Source: JBPEXY01 sp052031065
GTDB lineage: Bacteria; Pseudomonadota; Gammaproteobacteria; Immundisolibacterales; Immundisolibacteraceae
Assembly (NCBI GenBank): GCA_052031065.1
Contig: JBPEXY010000208.1
Location: 1-22,720 of the forward strand
DNA length: 22,720 nt
Direction: 5' to 3'
Shown here: positions 8,112-16,114 of the stretch, piece by piece
Layout: every line of letters begins with the position of its first letter
Position numbering within the stretch: position 1 is the first letter of the stretch
Made by a program: the position numbers and the translations under genes
Notes under the pieces: generated by a model
Database searches by the model: none
Seen by the model: the letters and a program-made list of their open reading frames with translations, nothing else
What the model was told of the DNA's origin: nothing

Positions 8112-9362
8112 ATGGGACGCATGGACAATTTTTCACCGGTCAACTATGGCGAGCTGGTACAGGAAGACCGTATTCACGGCTCGCTGTATGTCAACCCTCA
8201 GGTTCATGAAGATGAGATGGACCGGATCTTCCACAAGGGGTGGGTGTTTGTCGGTCACGACAGTGAAATTCCCAATCCTGGTGATTATGTAACCCGCATG
8301 GTGGGCAAACAGTCGGTGATCATGATCCGCGGCAAAGATAACCAGGTACGTGTGCTGCTGAATCGTTGTAAACACCGTGGCAATCAGCTCTGTAACCAGA
8401 AAGAAGGTAATAAAAAGGCGCTCGTCTGCCCCTACCACGGCTGGGCGTTTAGTATCGAGGGTGAGCTGAAAGATGTGCCCTATAGTGGCGGGTTTGATCG
8501 CGACCTCAGTGAGTACAATCTTGAACAGCCGCGCACCGACTCCTATCGCGGTTTTGTCTGGGCCTGCCTGGCGCAGGAGGGTATTTCGCTCAAAGAGCAT
8601 CTCGGCCGCGCTACCGAACTGTTTGATCGCGCCTGTGATCTGTCGCCGAGTGGTGAGCTGAATCTCTCTGCCGGTTGGGATCGGCACCTCTATCTTTCCA
8701 ACTGGAAGATGTTGCCGGAGAACGATACCGACGGTTACCACGTTAATTTCACCCACCAGTCTTTTGTGCAGGCGATCGATTCCCAGTATGGCGATTTTGT
8801 GCAAGAAGAGGAGACCATCGAGGGGGTGGTGATCGACTGGGGCATGGGCCACACCGAAATCGATTTCTCCCGTGGCTACAAGGAGCCGTTGAAGTGGCTC
8901 GGGGTTTCCCCGGAGAAGGTGCCCGAATACGTCGAAGCGATGGTCGCTCTGCATGGGGAAGAGAAGGCTATGGAGATATTGCGGATTGGGCCACCCCACG
9001 CCTGTATTTTCCCCAATCTGTTTCTCGGCGAAATGAATATTGTCATTTTTCAGCCGGAATCCATTGGCACCTCCGTGCAGTGGCATACACCGATGTTCCT
9101 GAAAGGTGCGGAACAGTTGAACTATCGACTGTTGCGTCAAAGTGAGGGTGCAATGGGACCGACCTCTTTTCTGGTTGCGGACGATGCAACCATTGCCCAG
9201 TTGACCCAGCGCACGCTGGAAGAGGGCGAACCCTGGTGTGATATGAGCCGGGGCATGAACCGTGAGGTCGAAGAGCGCAATGGTAATCTGGTGTCACATA
9301 TGACCGATGAAACCAATAACCGGGGTTTCTGGAAACATTACAAAGAAGTGATGGCCAACTAG
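8112..9362 (+). CDS. Rieske oxygenase 1, alpha subunit (RHO1 alpha)
   Basis: This 416-residue protein is the catalytic subunit of an aromatic-ring-hydroxylating dioxygenase. The Rieske [2Fe-2S] ligands are Cys86, His88 (CKHRG), Cys106 and His109 (CPYHGW). The mononuclear-iron site is NWKMLPENDTDGYHVNFTH, with bridging Asp207, His210 and His215; the third ligand is Asp357 or Asp358 (VADDAT). The full-length match and separate beta gene place it with the benzoate, anthranilate and cumate dioxygenase-type alpha-beta enzymes. These convert aromatic rings to cis-dihydrodiols or catechols using NAD(P)H-derived electrons. GAGG precedes the ATG. The beta gene follows after 156 bases. It is clearly homologous to, but distinct from, RHO3 alpha at 18595-19887. 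No reductase or ferredoxin is adjacent. The substrate is unknown. Confidence 0.9.
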   Translation: MGRMDNFSPVNYGELVQEDRIHGSLYVNPQVHEDEMDRIFHKGWVFVGHDSEIPNPGDYVTRMVGKQSVIMIRGKDNQVRVLLNRCKHRGNQLCNQKEGNKKALVCPYHGWAFSIEGELKDVPYSGGFDRDLSEYNLEQPRTDSYRGFVWACLAQEGISLKEHLGRATELFDRACDLSPSGELNLSAGWDRHLYLSNWKMLPENDTDGYHVNFTHQSFVQAIDSQYGDFVQEEETIEGVVIDWGMGHTEIDFSRGYKEPLKWLGVSPEKVPEYVEAMVALHGEEKAMEILRIGPPHACIFPNLFLGEMNIVIFQPESIGTSVQWHTPMFLKGAEQLNYRLLRQSEGAMGPTSFLVADDATIAQLTQRTLEEGEPWCDMSRGMNREVEERNGNLVSHMTDETNNRGFWKHYKEVMAN

Positions 9363-9385
9363 AACGGTTTTCATTCGCAATCTGC

Positions 9386-9415
9386 TGGGCTGCCGGCCTG
9401 TAGGTCGGCAGCCCA
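9386..9415 (+). promoter_or_regulatory. Very stable hairpin between RHO1 alpha and beta
   Basis: TGGGCTGCCGGCC and GGTCGGCAGCCCA form a 13-pair stem (one G-U pair) closed by a TGTA tetraloop. It starts 24 bases after the alpha stop. TATCGCGC follows rather than a U-run. It is therefore better read as an intercistronic mRNA processing or stability element that could set the alpha:beta ratio than as an intrinsic terminator. Confidence 0.6.
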
Positions 9416-9518
9416 TATCGCGCAGAGTGGTGACGGGAGATCCTGCCTGGGATTGGTGTTCGGTGTTTCAAAGGCCGAACAGTCACCAAAATCACTGAAT
9501 AGTATAAGGAAGGTTCAT

Positions 9519-10010
9519 ATGGTTACGGACGCCGAAGAAAAGGCGATCACTCGCTTTGTCTACCAGGAAGCGCGGCTGGCTGATGAATCCAGCTATGACG
9601 ACTGGGAAGCGCTTTGGGATGACGATGCCATCTACTGGGTGCCGCGTGGTGAGGGTGAGTTTGACCCGACTCAGCATGTGTCGCACCTATACGACCATCG
9701 TCAACGAATCGCCACCCGCATAAGGCAGTTGAAAACCGGGTACCGCTATAGCCAGATCCCGGTGTCGCCGATGCGCCGAGTGATCAGCAATATCGAATGC
9801 TTTGCTGGTGATAATGACGGCGAATACGAAGTGCAATACAACTTCATCCTGGTGGAACTGGCGATTCAGTCGACCCATGACATCAACTTCTGGGCTGGCC
9901 GCACAACCCTGCGGTTACGCCGGGCGGATGATAAATTTCGTATGTTTTACAAGAAAGTCGCCCTGGTTAATGGTGACGAGCCGCTACCCAGTTTGTCTTT
10001 TATCATCTGA
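9519..10010 (+). CDS. Rieske oxygenase 1, beta subunit (RHO1 beta)
   Basis: This 163-residue protein has the SnoaL/NTF2-like cone fold of ring-hydroxylating dioxygenase small subunits. Typical segments are RFVYQEARLADE, DDWEALWDDDAIYWVP, SQIPVSP-RRVISNIE and the C-terminal LPSLSFII. The ATG at 9519 is chosen because AAGGAAGG lies five bases upstream and family members begin near ITRFVYQEARL; the open frame extends back to 9453 without such a signal. Beta subunits are structural and form alpha3beta3 hexamers with the catalytic subunit, sometimes affecting substrate range. The paralogue at 18110-18583 shares the same landmarks. Confidence 0.88.
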   Translation: MVTDAEEKAITRFVYQEARLADESSYDDWEALWDDDAIYWVPRGEGEFDPTQHVSHLYDHRQRIATRIRQLKTGYRYSQIPVSPMRRVISNIECFAGDNDGEYEVQYNFILVELAIQSTHDINFWAGRTTLRLRRADDKFRMFYKKVALVNGDEPLPSLSFII

Positions 10011-10042
10011 TCGCGCATTATTGACACAGGCTTTACGGCTGG

Positions 10043-10073
10043 AAAAAACGGGGCCATCGGCTCCGTTTTTTTT
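10043..10073 (+). terminator. Rho-independent terminator after RHO1 beta
   Basis: ACGGGGCC and GGCTCCGT pair (8 bp with one G-U) around an ATC loop. An A-run precedes the stem and eight T residues (10066-10073) follow it. It begins 33 bases after the beta stop, so the thiolase-like gene at 10120 is either read through or has its own promoter. Confidence 0.85.
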
Positions 10074-10119
10074 GCTTTGAAATATCCAGTAATAATTAAC
10101 TGAAAAGGAGGAGTCTACC

Positions 10120-11295
10120 GTGGCGAAAAGAGATGCCAAAGCGGCCATCGTCGGCTTTGGAATGAGCGATCTGAGCCGGGAATATACCCACACGTCCTGG
10201 CAACTGGCGGTTATTGCTATTCACCGCGCAATCAAGGATGCAGGGCTGAACAAGGACGACATTGATGGTCTGTTGATCAACAAGAGCCCGGTTGCCTCCC
10301 TGAGTTCCTTGCCGATGGACCTGCAGGACTATGCCGGGCTTAAAGACCTGCATTTGAACAACGTGGTTGAGGCTGAAGGTTCGTCCGGTGTGCAGATGGT
10401 TCAACAGGCGACGCTGGCGGTCCAGAGTGGTATGGCCAGTCATGTGGTTTGTGTGTTTGCGGATGCGCCGATTCAGCCGGGTGTTTCGACTCAGGAAGCA
10501 TTTGGTATGCCCTTGCCGCTGATGGGTAAAACCGGAATTGAAGCGCCAATGGCCATGTATGGCCCGGTCGCAGCTTACGGTTTAGGAGCCCGACGCTATA
10601 TGCACAAATATGGTCTGAATGAGGATCATCTCGGTGCGGTGGCCGTATCTCAGCGCGAATGGGCACTGAAAAATCCCCTGGCGATGATGAAAAAGCCACT
10701 GACGATGGAGGATCACCACAACTCTCCGTACGTGGTCGAGCCGTTTCACCTGTTTGACTGTTCGTTTCCAGTCAACGGCGCGGTTGCGGTAGTAGTCACT
10801 GCAGCTGAGAAAGCCAAAGATATGCCACAGCCTCCGGTCTATGTTCACGGCATGGGTCAGGGCCATCGTGGCGTCACCAACCGTCGCGGGTATGAGAATG
10901 AGATTAATGTCGGTGCCAAACTCGCCGGTGAAAAAGCTTTTGCGATGGCGGGTGTTGAAGCCAGGGATATCGACGTTGCCGAGTTCTATGATGCCTTCAG
11001 CTATTGCACCTTGCTGCAGCTGGAGCTTTATGGCTTTGTGCCCGAAGGGGGTGCCGGGGAGTTTGTTCTTTCAGGGGAAATTGCTCCGGGAGGAAGTTTC
11101 CCCACTAATACGGGCGGTGGGCAGCTTTCCGGATATTACCTGCAGGGTGGTACCCCGCTTTCAGAGGGGGTGATGCAGACCCGTGGAAACTGCGGCGAGA
11201 GGCAGGTTAAAAATGACCTGGTGCTCAGTGCCGCCTATGGTGGCCGCATGCAGTTTCATGCCTGCATGATCACCAGTCCGCATTACAGCTTGTAA
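10120..11295 (+). CDS. Thiolase-fold protein lacking thiolase Cys/His (Ltp2/SCP-x-like)
   Basis: This 391-residue member of the SCP-x/lipid-transfer thiolase group has family landmarks DIDGLLI (47-53), AEFYDAFS (287-294) and FPTNTGGG (327-334). GTG at 10120 has a strong AAGGAGGAG site. The usual nucleophilic Cys is replaced by Ser in EGSSG (86-90). The catalytic His of the GH motif is replaced by Tyr in SGYYLQGG (337-344). The second Cys loop reads AAYGG (371-375). Normal Claisen thiolysis is therefore unlikely. Steroid aldolase Ltp2 is a thiolase-superfamily enzyme with a repurposed, Tyr-based active site and a DUF35 partner; the DUF35 gene 14 bases downstream fits that model. Retro-aldol cleavage of a beta-hydroxyacyl-CoA is thus the preferred inference. 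A non-catalytic scaffold or an unusual thiolase such as BbsAB is the alternative. Confidence 0.75.
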   Translation: MAKRDAKAAIVGFGMSDLSREYTHTSWQLAVIAIHRAIKDAGLNKDDIDGLLINKSPVASLSSLPMDLQDYAGLKDLHLNNVVEAEGSSGVQMVQQATLAVQSGMASHVVCVFADAPIQPGVSTQEAFGMPLPLMGKTGIEAPMAMYGPVAAYGLGARRYMHKYGLNEDHLGAVAVSQREWALKNPLAMMKKPLTMEDHHNSPYVVEPFHLFDCSFPVNGAVAVVVTAAEKAKDMPQPPVYVHGMGQGHRGVTNRRGYENEINVGAKLAGEKAFAMAGVEARDIDVAEFYDAFSYCTLLQLELYGFVPEGGAGEFVLSGEIAPGGSFPTNTGGGQLSGYYLQGGTPLSEGVMQTRGNCGERQVKNDLVLSAAYGGRMQFHACMITSPHYSL

Positions 11296-11309
11296 GGGGA
11301 GGCAGAGAG

Positions 11310-11729
11310 ATGTTTGATATCGAAACGAGCCAGGGTTGGCCGATGCCGGTTCTGGACGATTTGAACCGTCCGCTGTTTGAAGGGATGAAAGAAGGCAAGG
11401 TAATGGTGCAACGCTGTGCCGACTGCAATACCTGGTTGGCGCCGAGTGCGTTTATTTGCGAAGCCTGTGGCTCTGACAATGTCCCGTGGGTAGAGGCATC
11501 AGGTAAGGGCGAACTTTATAGTTTCGTCGTTTATCACCGCGCCTTTTCACCCCTTTTTGAATCAATGGTGCCCTATAACGTTGCCCTGATTGAGCTGGAA
11601 GAGGGGCCTCGATTGCTGGCCAATATTGTTAATATCGACAACAAGGACCTGCAGATCGGTATGGCGGTGAAGCCGGTATTCCAGACTGAAGGTGAAGGTG
11701 TGGTTCTGTTGCGGTTTGAGCCTGCCTGA
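11310..11729 (+). CDS. DUF35 zinc-ribbon/OB-fold partner of the thiolase-like protein
   Basis: This 139-residue protein has an N-terminal rubredoxin-like zinc ribbon with Cys36, Cys39, Cys50 and Cys53 (CADC and CEAC), followed by an OB-fold (about 62-139, GKGELYSFVVYHR onward). The arrangement is standard for DUF35 proteins, which bind thiolase-fold enzymes and shape their acyl-CoA site, as in Ltp2-ChsH2 aldolase and BbsAB. GGGGAGG precedes the ATG. The 14-base gap to the thiolase-like gene implies co-translation and a stable complex. It has no catalytic residues of its own that can be recognised. Confidence 0.85.
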   Translation: MFDIETSQGWPMPVLDDLNRPLFEGMKEGKVMVQRCADCNTWLAPSAFICEACGSDNVPWVEASGKGELYSFVVYHRAFSPLFESMVPYNVALIELEEGPRLLANIVNIDNKDLQIGMAVKPVFQTEGEGVVLLRFEPA

Positions 11730-11751
11730 TCTGCGGTGTTGTTTCAGCCAG

Positions 11752-11784
11752 AGCCGGTGAACCTTCTCACCGGCTTTGTTGTTT
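11752..11784 (+). terminator. Rho-independent terminator after the DUF35 gene
   Basis: AGCCGGTGA and TCACCGGCT form a perfect 9-bp stem around ACCTTC, followed by the T-rich TTGTTGTTT. It begins 23 bases after the DUF35 stop. It also shows that the upstream extension of the ligase frame to 11736 is not coding. Confidence 0.8.
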
Positions 11785-11804
11785 CTGATTTTGAGAGCTT
11801 TGAC

Positions 11805-13382
11805 ATGCAATTTACCCGAGATTTTGTTCAGCGCTGCGCCGCCAGCTATCCCAATAAGATTGCTTATTGGGATGGTGATCGCAGCGCCAGTTGGCCGCAG
11901 ATGCACCAGCGTTCTGATCAGTTTGCCGCAGCCATGCAAGGCCTCGGTGTAGAAAAAGGCGATGCCGTCGCGATCCTGTCCCATGAACATATTGAAGTTT
12001 ACGAACACTGGTTCGCCTGTAGCAAAATAGGCGCGTTGCGTACTGGCATCAATTGGCGTTTTGCGCCGCGTGAGATGCGTCATGTCATCGATGATGCCGA
12101 GTGCAAATTGGTGCTGATCGAAGCCAATTGTGTCGAGTTGCTGGCCGAGCATGTTGATGCGCTGATCGAAGCCGGGGTCAAGCTGGTCGGCTACGGCGGT
12201 GAGCATAGCCTGCCTTATGACTATGAGGCCCTGCTCGCTGATGTTACCGAGCCACCGGTGCTGCCAGCGTTGGCTGACGATGATCTGGTCTGCTACAGCT
12301 ACACCTCTGGTACAACCGGGTTGCCTAAAGGGGTTATGCTGACTCAGAAAGGCATGCGCGAGGCCATTGTCAATACGGTTCTCTGTATCGGTCTGCGCTT
12401 CGAGGATGTCTGGTTTCCACCCACCGCCTCGGCCTGGATTACCTTTGTACTCGGTTCCATGAATCTGGCCAACGGCATGACCGTGGTGTTGCCAAATGGT
12501 GACTTTGAATCACACAAATTTCTCGATTTTATTGGTCGTTATCGGGTCACCAGTACGATTGTGGTACCGACCATGTTGCAGCGGCTGCTGATTGACTATG
12601 AGGCGGGCGATTACGACATGTCCTCCATGCGTTTGATTACCTACGGCTCGTCACCAGCCCGGGCCAGCCTGATTCGCAAAACCCTGGAACTGTTTGACTG
12701 TGAACTGATGCAGCTTTATGGCCTTACCGAGTCTACCGGCGGGTGGGTCAGTTTTCTGCGCCATGAAGATCATTTGCGTGGCCTGGCAGAGAAACCCGAG
12801 CTGCTTGCATCCTGTGGTCAGGCCGGCCCACATATGGAAATTACCATTCGTGATGGTGACGGCGATATTCTGCCAGCGAATGAAACCGGCGAAGTGTGGA
12901 TGCGCTCTGACACCAACATGCTCGGTTATCTCAATCTGCCTGAACAGACCGCAGAAGCGCTTCATGATGGATGGCTCTGCACCAACGATCTGGGCAAGCT
13001 TGACGAAGAAGGTTATCTCTACCTCACTGACCGGAAAAACTATCTGATCATCACCGGCGCTGCTAATGTCTTTCCCAGCGTGGTTGAATCGGCTCTGTCC
13101 GAACATCCAGCAGTGCGTGAAGTTGCCGTACTTGGTGCGCCGCACCCTGAGTGGGGCGAAGCTGTGGTCGCAGGTGTTGCACTGCACGCTGGCAAGCAGG
13201 TCAGTAGCGATGAGTTGATCGAGTTCTGTCGCGACAAGGTGGCCAAGTGGGAGGTGCCCAAGTTTATCGAGATTGTCGATGAACTGCCCAAGGGACCCAC
13301 CGGAAAAGTGCTGAAAAAAGTGCTTCAACAGCGCTATCGCACCGAGACCGACCTGTTGCCCTGGTCGGTAGAGACTGATTGA
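11805..13382 (+). CDS. Acyl-CoA ligase (ANL superfamily, AMP-forming)
   Basis: This 525-residue adenylate-forming enzyme activates a carboxylic acid to its acyl-CoA. Visible core motifs are the phosphate loop YTSGTTGLPKG (166-176), YGLTES (305-310), the adenosine-ribose Asp395 (TNDLG), DRK (409-411) and the catalytic Lys501 in GPTGKV. The N-terminus starts MQFTRDFVQRCAASYPNK, like fatty-acyl and aromatic acyl-CoA synthetases. ATG at 11805 has GAGAG upstream. A longer frame to a GTG at 11736 is rejected because it runs through a terminator hairpin. The A8 region reads GAANVFP where GGENIYP is common. It should supply the CoA thioester needed by the thiolase-like/DUF35 pair and the YhdH-type reductase. 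The acid is not identifiable from sequence. Confidence 0.9.
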   Translation: MQFTRDFVQRCAASYPNKIAYWDGDRSASWPQMHQRSDQFAAAMQGLGVEKGDAVAILSHEHIEVYEHWFACSKIGALRTGINWRFAPREMRHVIDDAECKLVLIEANCVELLAEHVDALIEAGVKLVGYGGEHSLPYDYEALLADVTEPPVLPALADDDLVCYSYTSGTTGLPKGVMLTQKGMREAIVNTVLCIGLRFEDVWFPPTASAWITFVLGSMNLANGMTVVLPNGDFESHKFLDFIGRYRVTSTIVVPTMLQRLLIDYEAGDYDMSSMRLITYGSSPARASLIRKTLELFDCELMQLYGLTESTGGWVSFLRHEDHLRGLAEKPELLASCGQAGPHMEITIRDGDGDILPANETGEVWMRSDTNMLGYLNLPEQTAEALHDGWLCTNDLGKLDEEGYLYLTDRKNYLIITGAANVFPSVVESALSEHPAVREVAVLGAPHPEWGEAVVAGVALHAGKQVSSDELIEFCRDKVAKWEVPKFIEIVDELPKGPTGKVLKKVLQQRYRTETDLLPWSVETD

Positions 13383-13480
13383 CAATTACTATTAATATAG
13401 ATTGCCTTTGAGAACAGTTTCCTGGCGGGCACAACGGCCTTAAGATCGTAGTCCGCAGTCAACATGAGTGGAGAGAGATT

Positions 13481-14698
13481 ATGACCGCACCGGAAGACCG
13501 CCTGATCATTAAGGTTCCCACAGATGTCCCCGATATGGGTACTGCCCCGATTCCGGTAGAGCCGTATATCTCGCCGGAATTTTTTGAGAAGGAGCGGGAA
13601 AAAATCTTTCGCAAAGCCTGGCTCAACGTCGGTCGTGAGGAAGAAATCCCGGAGCCAGGTGACTATCTGGTTAAACGGCTTGAGGTGCTCAATTCAACGA
13701 TCATCATTGTGCGCGGTAAGGACCAGCAGGTGCGGGCTTTTCATAACATCTGTGTCCATCGCGGAATGCAGGTGACCGAAGCGGGCTGCGAAAAGGGTCA
13801 TACTCAGGGGTTTCTTTGCGGTTACCACGCCTGGGTCTACGACCTGGAAGGTAAGCTCACCCACGTGCCCGGCAAGGAGTACTTTCCGTACACCGATTTT
13901 GATGGACTGCAGTTACCCCCGGTGACCCTGGATATTTGGAACGGTTTCATTTTCATTAATGACCAGGAAAAGCCGAAACTCTCTTTGCAGGAATATCTGG
14001 GTGGGCTCGTCGGTGATCTTGGCGAATACCCGTTTGGTAACTTCAACCATATCGCCCGCTATCGGGCAGAAGTGGCGGTCAACTGGAAGACCTTTATCGA
14101 TGCGTTCCATGAGGCCTATCACGTCGCCGAAGTACACAAAAACACCGTGCCTGACGCCTGTAACTCACCGGACAACCCTAATGCAGTGCCCACGTCGGCG
14201 CGCCTTTATCCGCCACATCATTCGGTTTCTGTACCGGTCAATACAGCCTATGTGCCCACTCCTGCAGCCGGTCTGGCATGGAAATTTGGAGCCAGTTTTG
14301 CGCCAGGTGATGTGATCGGCCTGAAAGGCATGAACCCCAGCGGTGATGAGAACTGGTGGTTTGATATCAATGTGCTGTTTCCCAATTTCTTTATCGACGT
14401 GGGTCCGGGCTGGTATTTCACCTACAACTTCTGGCCGGTATCAGTGGATGAAACCCACTGGGAAATGAACATCTACCAGTTGGAAGCGACCACCGCCGCT
14501 CAAAAGATCGCCCAGGAGCACACCAAGGTGTTGCTGCGTGACATCCTTTACGAAGACCTAAGCACCATGGAGCAGACCCACGAATCGATGAGGTCGGGCA
14601 AGCTGAAGGCGATGATCGTCGGTGAAATGGAAATTGCCGTGCGGCACCAGTTCCATCAGGTCAACCAGTGGGTCGATGGCAAGGGGTGTATGGAATGA
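13481..14698 (+). CDS. Rieske oxygenase 2, alpha subunit with Glu at the bridging site (RHO2)
   Basis: This 405-residue protein is a Rieske non-heme iron oxygenase. The [2Fe-2S] ligands are Cys91, His93 (CVHRG), Cys113 and His116 (CGYHAW; the usual Gly before Trp is Ala). The iron site is NWKTFIDAFHEAYHVAEVH with His214 and His219, and Asp359 as probable third ligand. The residue that normally bridges the Rieske and iron centres is Asp three before the first His; here it is Glu211, as in carnitine/betaine-type oxygenases. There is no beta gene; the next gene overlaps it by four bases and encodes an unknown protein. GGAGAG precedes the ATG. It could hydroxylate, demethylate or dihydroxylate. 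It is only distantly related to RHO1 and RHO3, so it probably acts at another step. Confidence 0.85.
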   Translation: MTAPEDRLIIKVPTDVPDMGTAPIPVEPYISPEFFEKEREKIFRKAWLNVGREEEIPEPGDYLVKRLEVLNSTIIIVRGKDQQVRAFHNICVHRGMQVTEAGCEKGHTQGFLCGYHAWVYDLEGKLTHVPGKEYFPYTDFDGLQLPPVTLDIWNGFIFINDQEKPKLSLQEYLGGLVGDLGEYPFGNFNHIARYRAEVAVNWKTFIDAFHEAYHVAEVHKNTVPDACNSPDNPNAVPTSARLYPPHHSVSVPVNTAYVPTPAAGLAWKFGASFAPGDVIGLKGMNPSGDENWWFDINVLFPNFFIDVGPGWYFTYNFWPVSVDETHWEMNIYQLEATTAAQKIAQEHTKVLLRDILYEDLSTMEQTHESMRSGKLKAMIVGEMEIAVRHQFHQVNQWVDGKGCME

Positions 14699-15018
14699 GT
14701 GTGCAATTACCGGAGCAGTTCGCGCAGTTAGAGCCCTTCCTTGCAAAATGGAACCTGTCCAGCGAGAAGGAGCGCCATACTACGCGCTTGACCTCCCCAT
14801 TGGAGGAGTCTCAGGCACTTTATGATGCGTTGTTGCCGCAAATCGAACCTATCGCTGAATATTTGCAGCCATTCGACATAAAAGCGCTACCACCGGCAGA
14901 ACAGGGGCTGTTAAACCTGGCGCTGTCGTTTATGGAGGTGTCACTTACCGTTGAGTGCCTGAAGTCACCTACGGTCCCGGGCGGTTTCGCTTTTGATCGT
15001 TTCAAGGTGCTGTTTTAA
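14695..15018 (+). CDS. Unknown small protein coupled to RHO2
   Basis: I do not recognise a characterised family. The 107-residue protein starts at the ATG in the ATGA overlap with the RHO2 stop, with AAGGGG eight bases upstream, so translation is probably coupled. It is predicted helical and soluble, with conserved-looking segments PFLAKWNLSSEKERH (14-28), SQALYDALLPQIEPIAEYL (39-57) and LLNLALSFMEVSLTVE (72-87), and a Phe-rich C-terminus. There is no signal peptide, Cys pair or metal motif, so it is not a ferredoxin, and it lacks the NTF2-like landmarks of a beta subunit. A role as an accessory or structural subunit of RHO2 is inferred from the overlap alone. Confidence 0.75.
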   Translation: MSVQLPEQFAQLEPFLAKWNLSSEKERHTTRLTSPLEESQALYDALLPQIEPIAEYLQPFDIKALPPAEQGLLNLALSFMEVSLTVECLKSPTVPGGFAFDRFKVLF

Positions 15019-15078
15019 ACGGCTGTAACGTTAAAAGTTCAGTTTAAGATTACCGAACCAAGCTACAGGAGTACTCAA

Positions 15079-16074
15079 TTGACTCACATTGCGCTCGCAT
15101 ATCGTGCTCATGAGAACGAAGATAAAAAGGTCTCATCCCGACTTGAGGAAATCACAGTCGAGAGCCCAAAGGCGGGTGAAGTACTGGTAAAAGTCGCCTA
15201 CTCTTCGGTCAATTACAAGGACGCTTTGGCGACTACCGGTGCGGGCAAAATTATCCGCGGTTTTCCCCGAGTTGCAGGCATTGATCTGGCCGGTACCGTG
15301 CTGGAGTCGGCAGACGATCGATTTGAGGAAGGGCAGCAGGTTGCACTTACCGGTTACGGCTACGGTGAGTCGATGGATGGCGGATATACGCAGCTGGCGA
15401 AGGTGCAGGCGGATCACCTGGTCGCACTACCCGAAGGTATTTCGCTTCAGGAGTCGATGGCGATTGGTACCGCCGGCTTTACCGCTGCGTTGAGTGTTCA
15501 CCGCTTGCAGCAGGTCGATGTGACACCCGAGAGCGGCAAAATTCTGGTTACCGGTGCCACTGGTGGTGTCGGTTCGATTGCCATTGATATGTTGGCGCGG
15601 CAGGGTTATGAAGTGGCGGCCTTTACCGGAAAAACAGACCACAGCGATTACCTTCGAGCACTGGGCGCGAGTGAAATTGTTAATCGCCATGAGCTGGAGA
15701 TGGGAACCCGTCCACTGGAAAAAGGGCTTTGGGCTGGGGCAGTTGATACCGTCGGTGATGAAACGCTTGCCTGGCTGACCCGAACGGTCAATCCCTGGGG
15801 CGCGATTGCCAGCTGCGGTCTCGCAGGGGGTATTAAGTTAAACACCACGGTGATGCCTTTTATCATTCGTGGTGTCGCGCTGTTGGGAATCGATTCGGTG
15901 CTCTGCCCGATGGAGGTGCGCAAGCAGATCTGGGCGCGCATTGCCGGTGACCTGAAACCACAACACCTGCAGGCAATTGAAACGGTGGTGCCGTTCAGTC
16001 AACTACCGGATCAGTTTGGCCAGTTTCTCGATGGTTCCATCAAGGGCCGTATCGTAGTGGCTATAGGCGAATAA
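15079..16074 (+). CDS. YhdH/AcuI-family NADPH-dependent enoyl reductase
   Basis: This 331-residue zinc-free medium-chain reductase is close to E. coli YhdH/AcuI (acryloyl-CoA reductase). Landmarks are SSVNYKDAL (42-50), the nucleotide-binding VTGATGGVGSIA (157-168), VDTVG, and the family-specific CGLAGG, TTVMPFIIRGV and GIDSV. It probably reduces the double bond of a small enone or 2-enoyl-CoA with NADPH. The start is TTG at 15079, with CAGGAG eight bases upstream; no ATG is available near the family N-terminus. It follows the small coupled gene after 60 bases and is the last gene before a strong terminator. In this cluster it may reduce an unsaturated CoA intermediate or simply detoxify reactive enones. 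Confidence 0.88.
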   Translation: MTHIALAYRAHENEDKKVSSRLEEITVESPKAGEVLVKVAYSSVNYKDALATTGAGKIIRGFPRVAGIDLAGTVLESADDRFEEGQQVALTGYGYGESMDGGYTQLAKVQADHLVALPEGISLQESMAIGTAGFTAALSVHRLQQVDVTPESGKILVTGATGGVGSIAIDMLARQGYEVAAFTGKTDHSDYLRALGASEIVNRHELEMGTRPLEKGLWAGAVDTVGDETLAWLTRTVNPWGAIASCGLAGGIKLNTTVMPFIIRGVALLGIDSVLCPMEVRKQIWARIAGDLKPQHLQAIETVVPFSQLPDQFGQFLDGSIKGRIVVAIGE

Positions 16075-16114
16075 TTGGGTTGCGCTGCTGAAAAGCGCCT
16101 GCCCCTTATTCTGG

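Noticed and set aside
8133..9140. Long open frame on the minus strand, 335 codons, opposite RHO1 alpha
   Set aside because: It is a shadow of the strongly supported Rieske gene; it has no ribosome binding site or recognisable motif.
10021..10026. Perfect TTGACA as a -35 box before the thiolase-like gene
   Set aside because: No -10 box lies at 16-18 bases, and the following sequence is the terminator of the previous unit.
12651..13385. Minus-strand open frame opposite the acyl-CoA ligase
   Set aside because: It overlaps the ANL core motifs on the other strand and has no features of its own.
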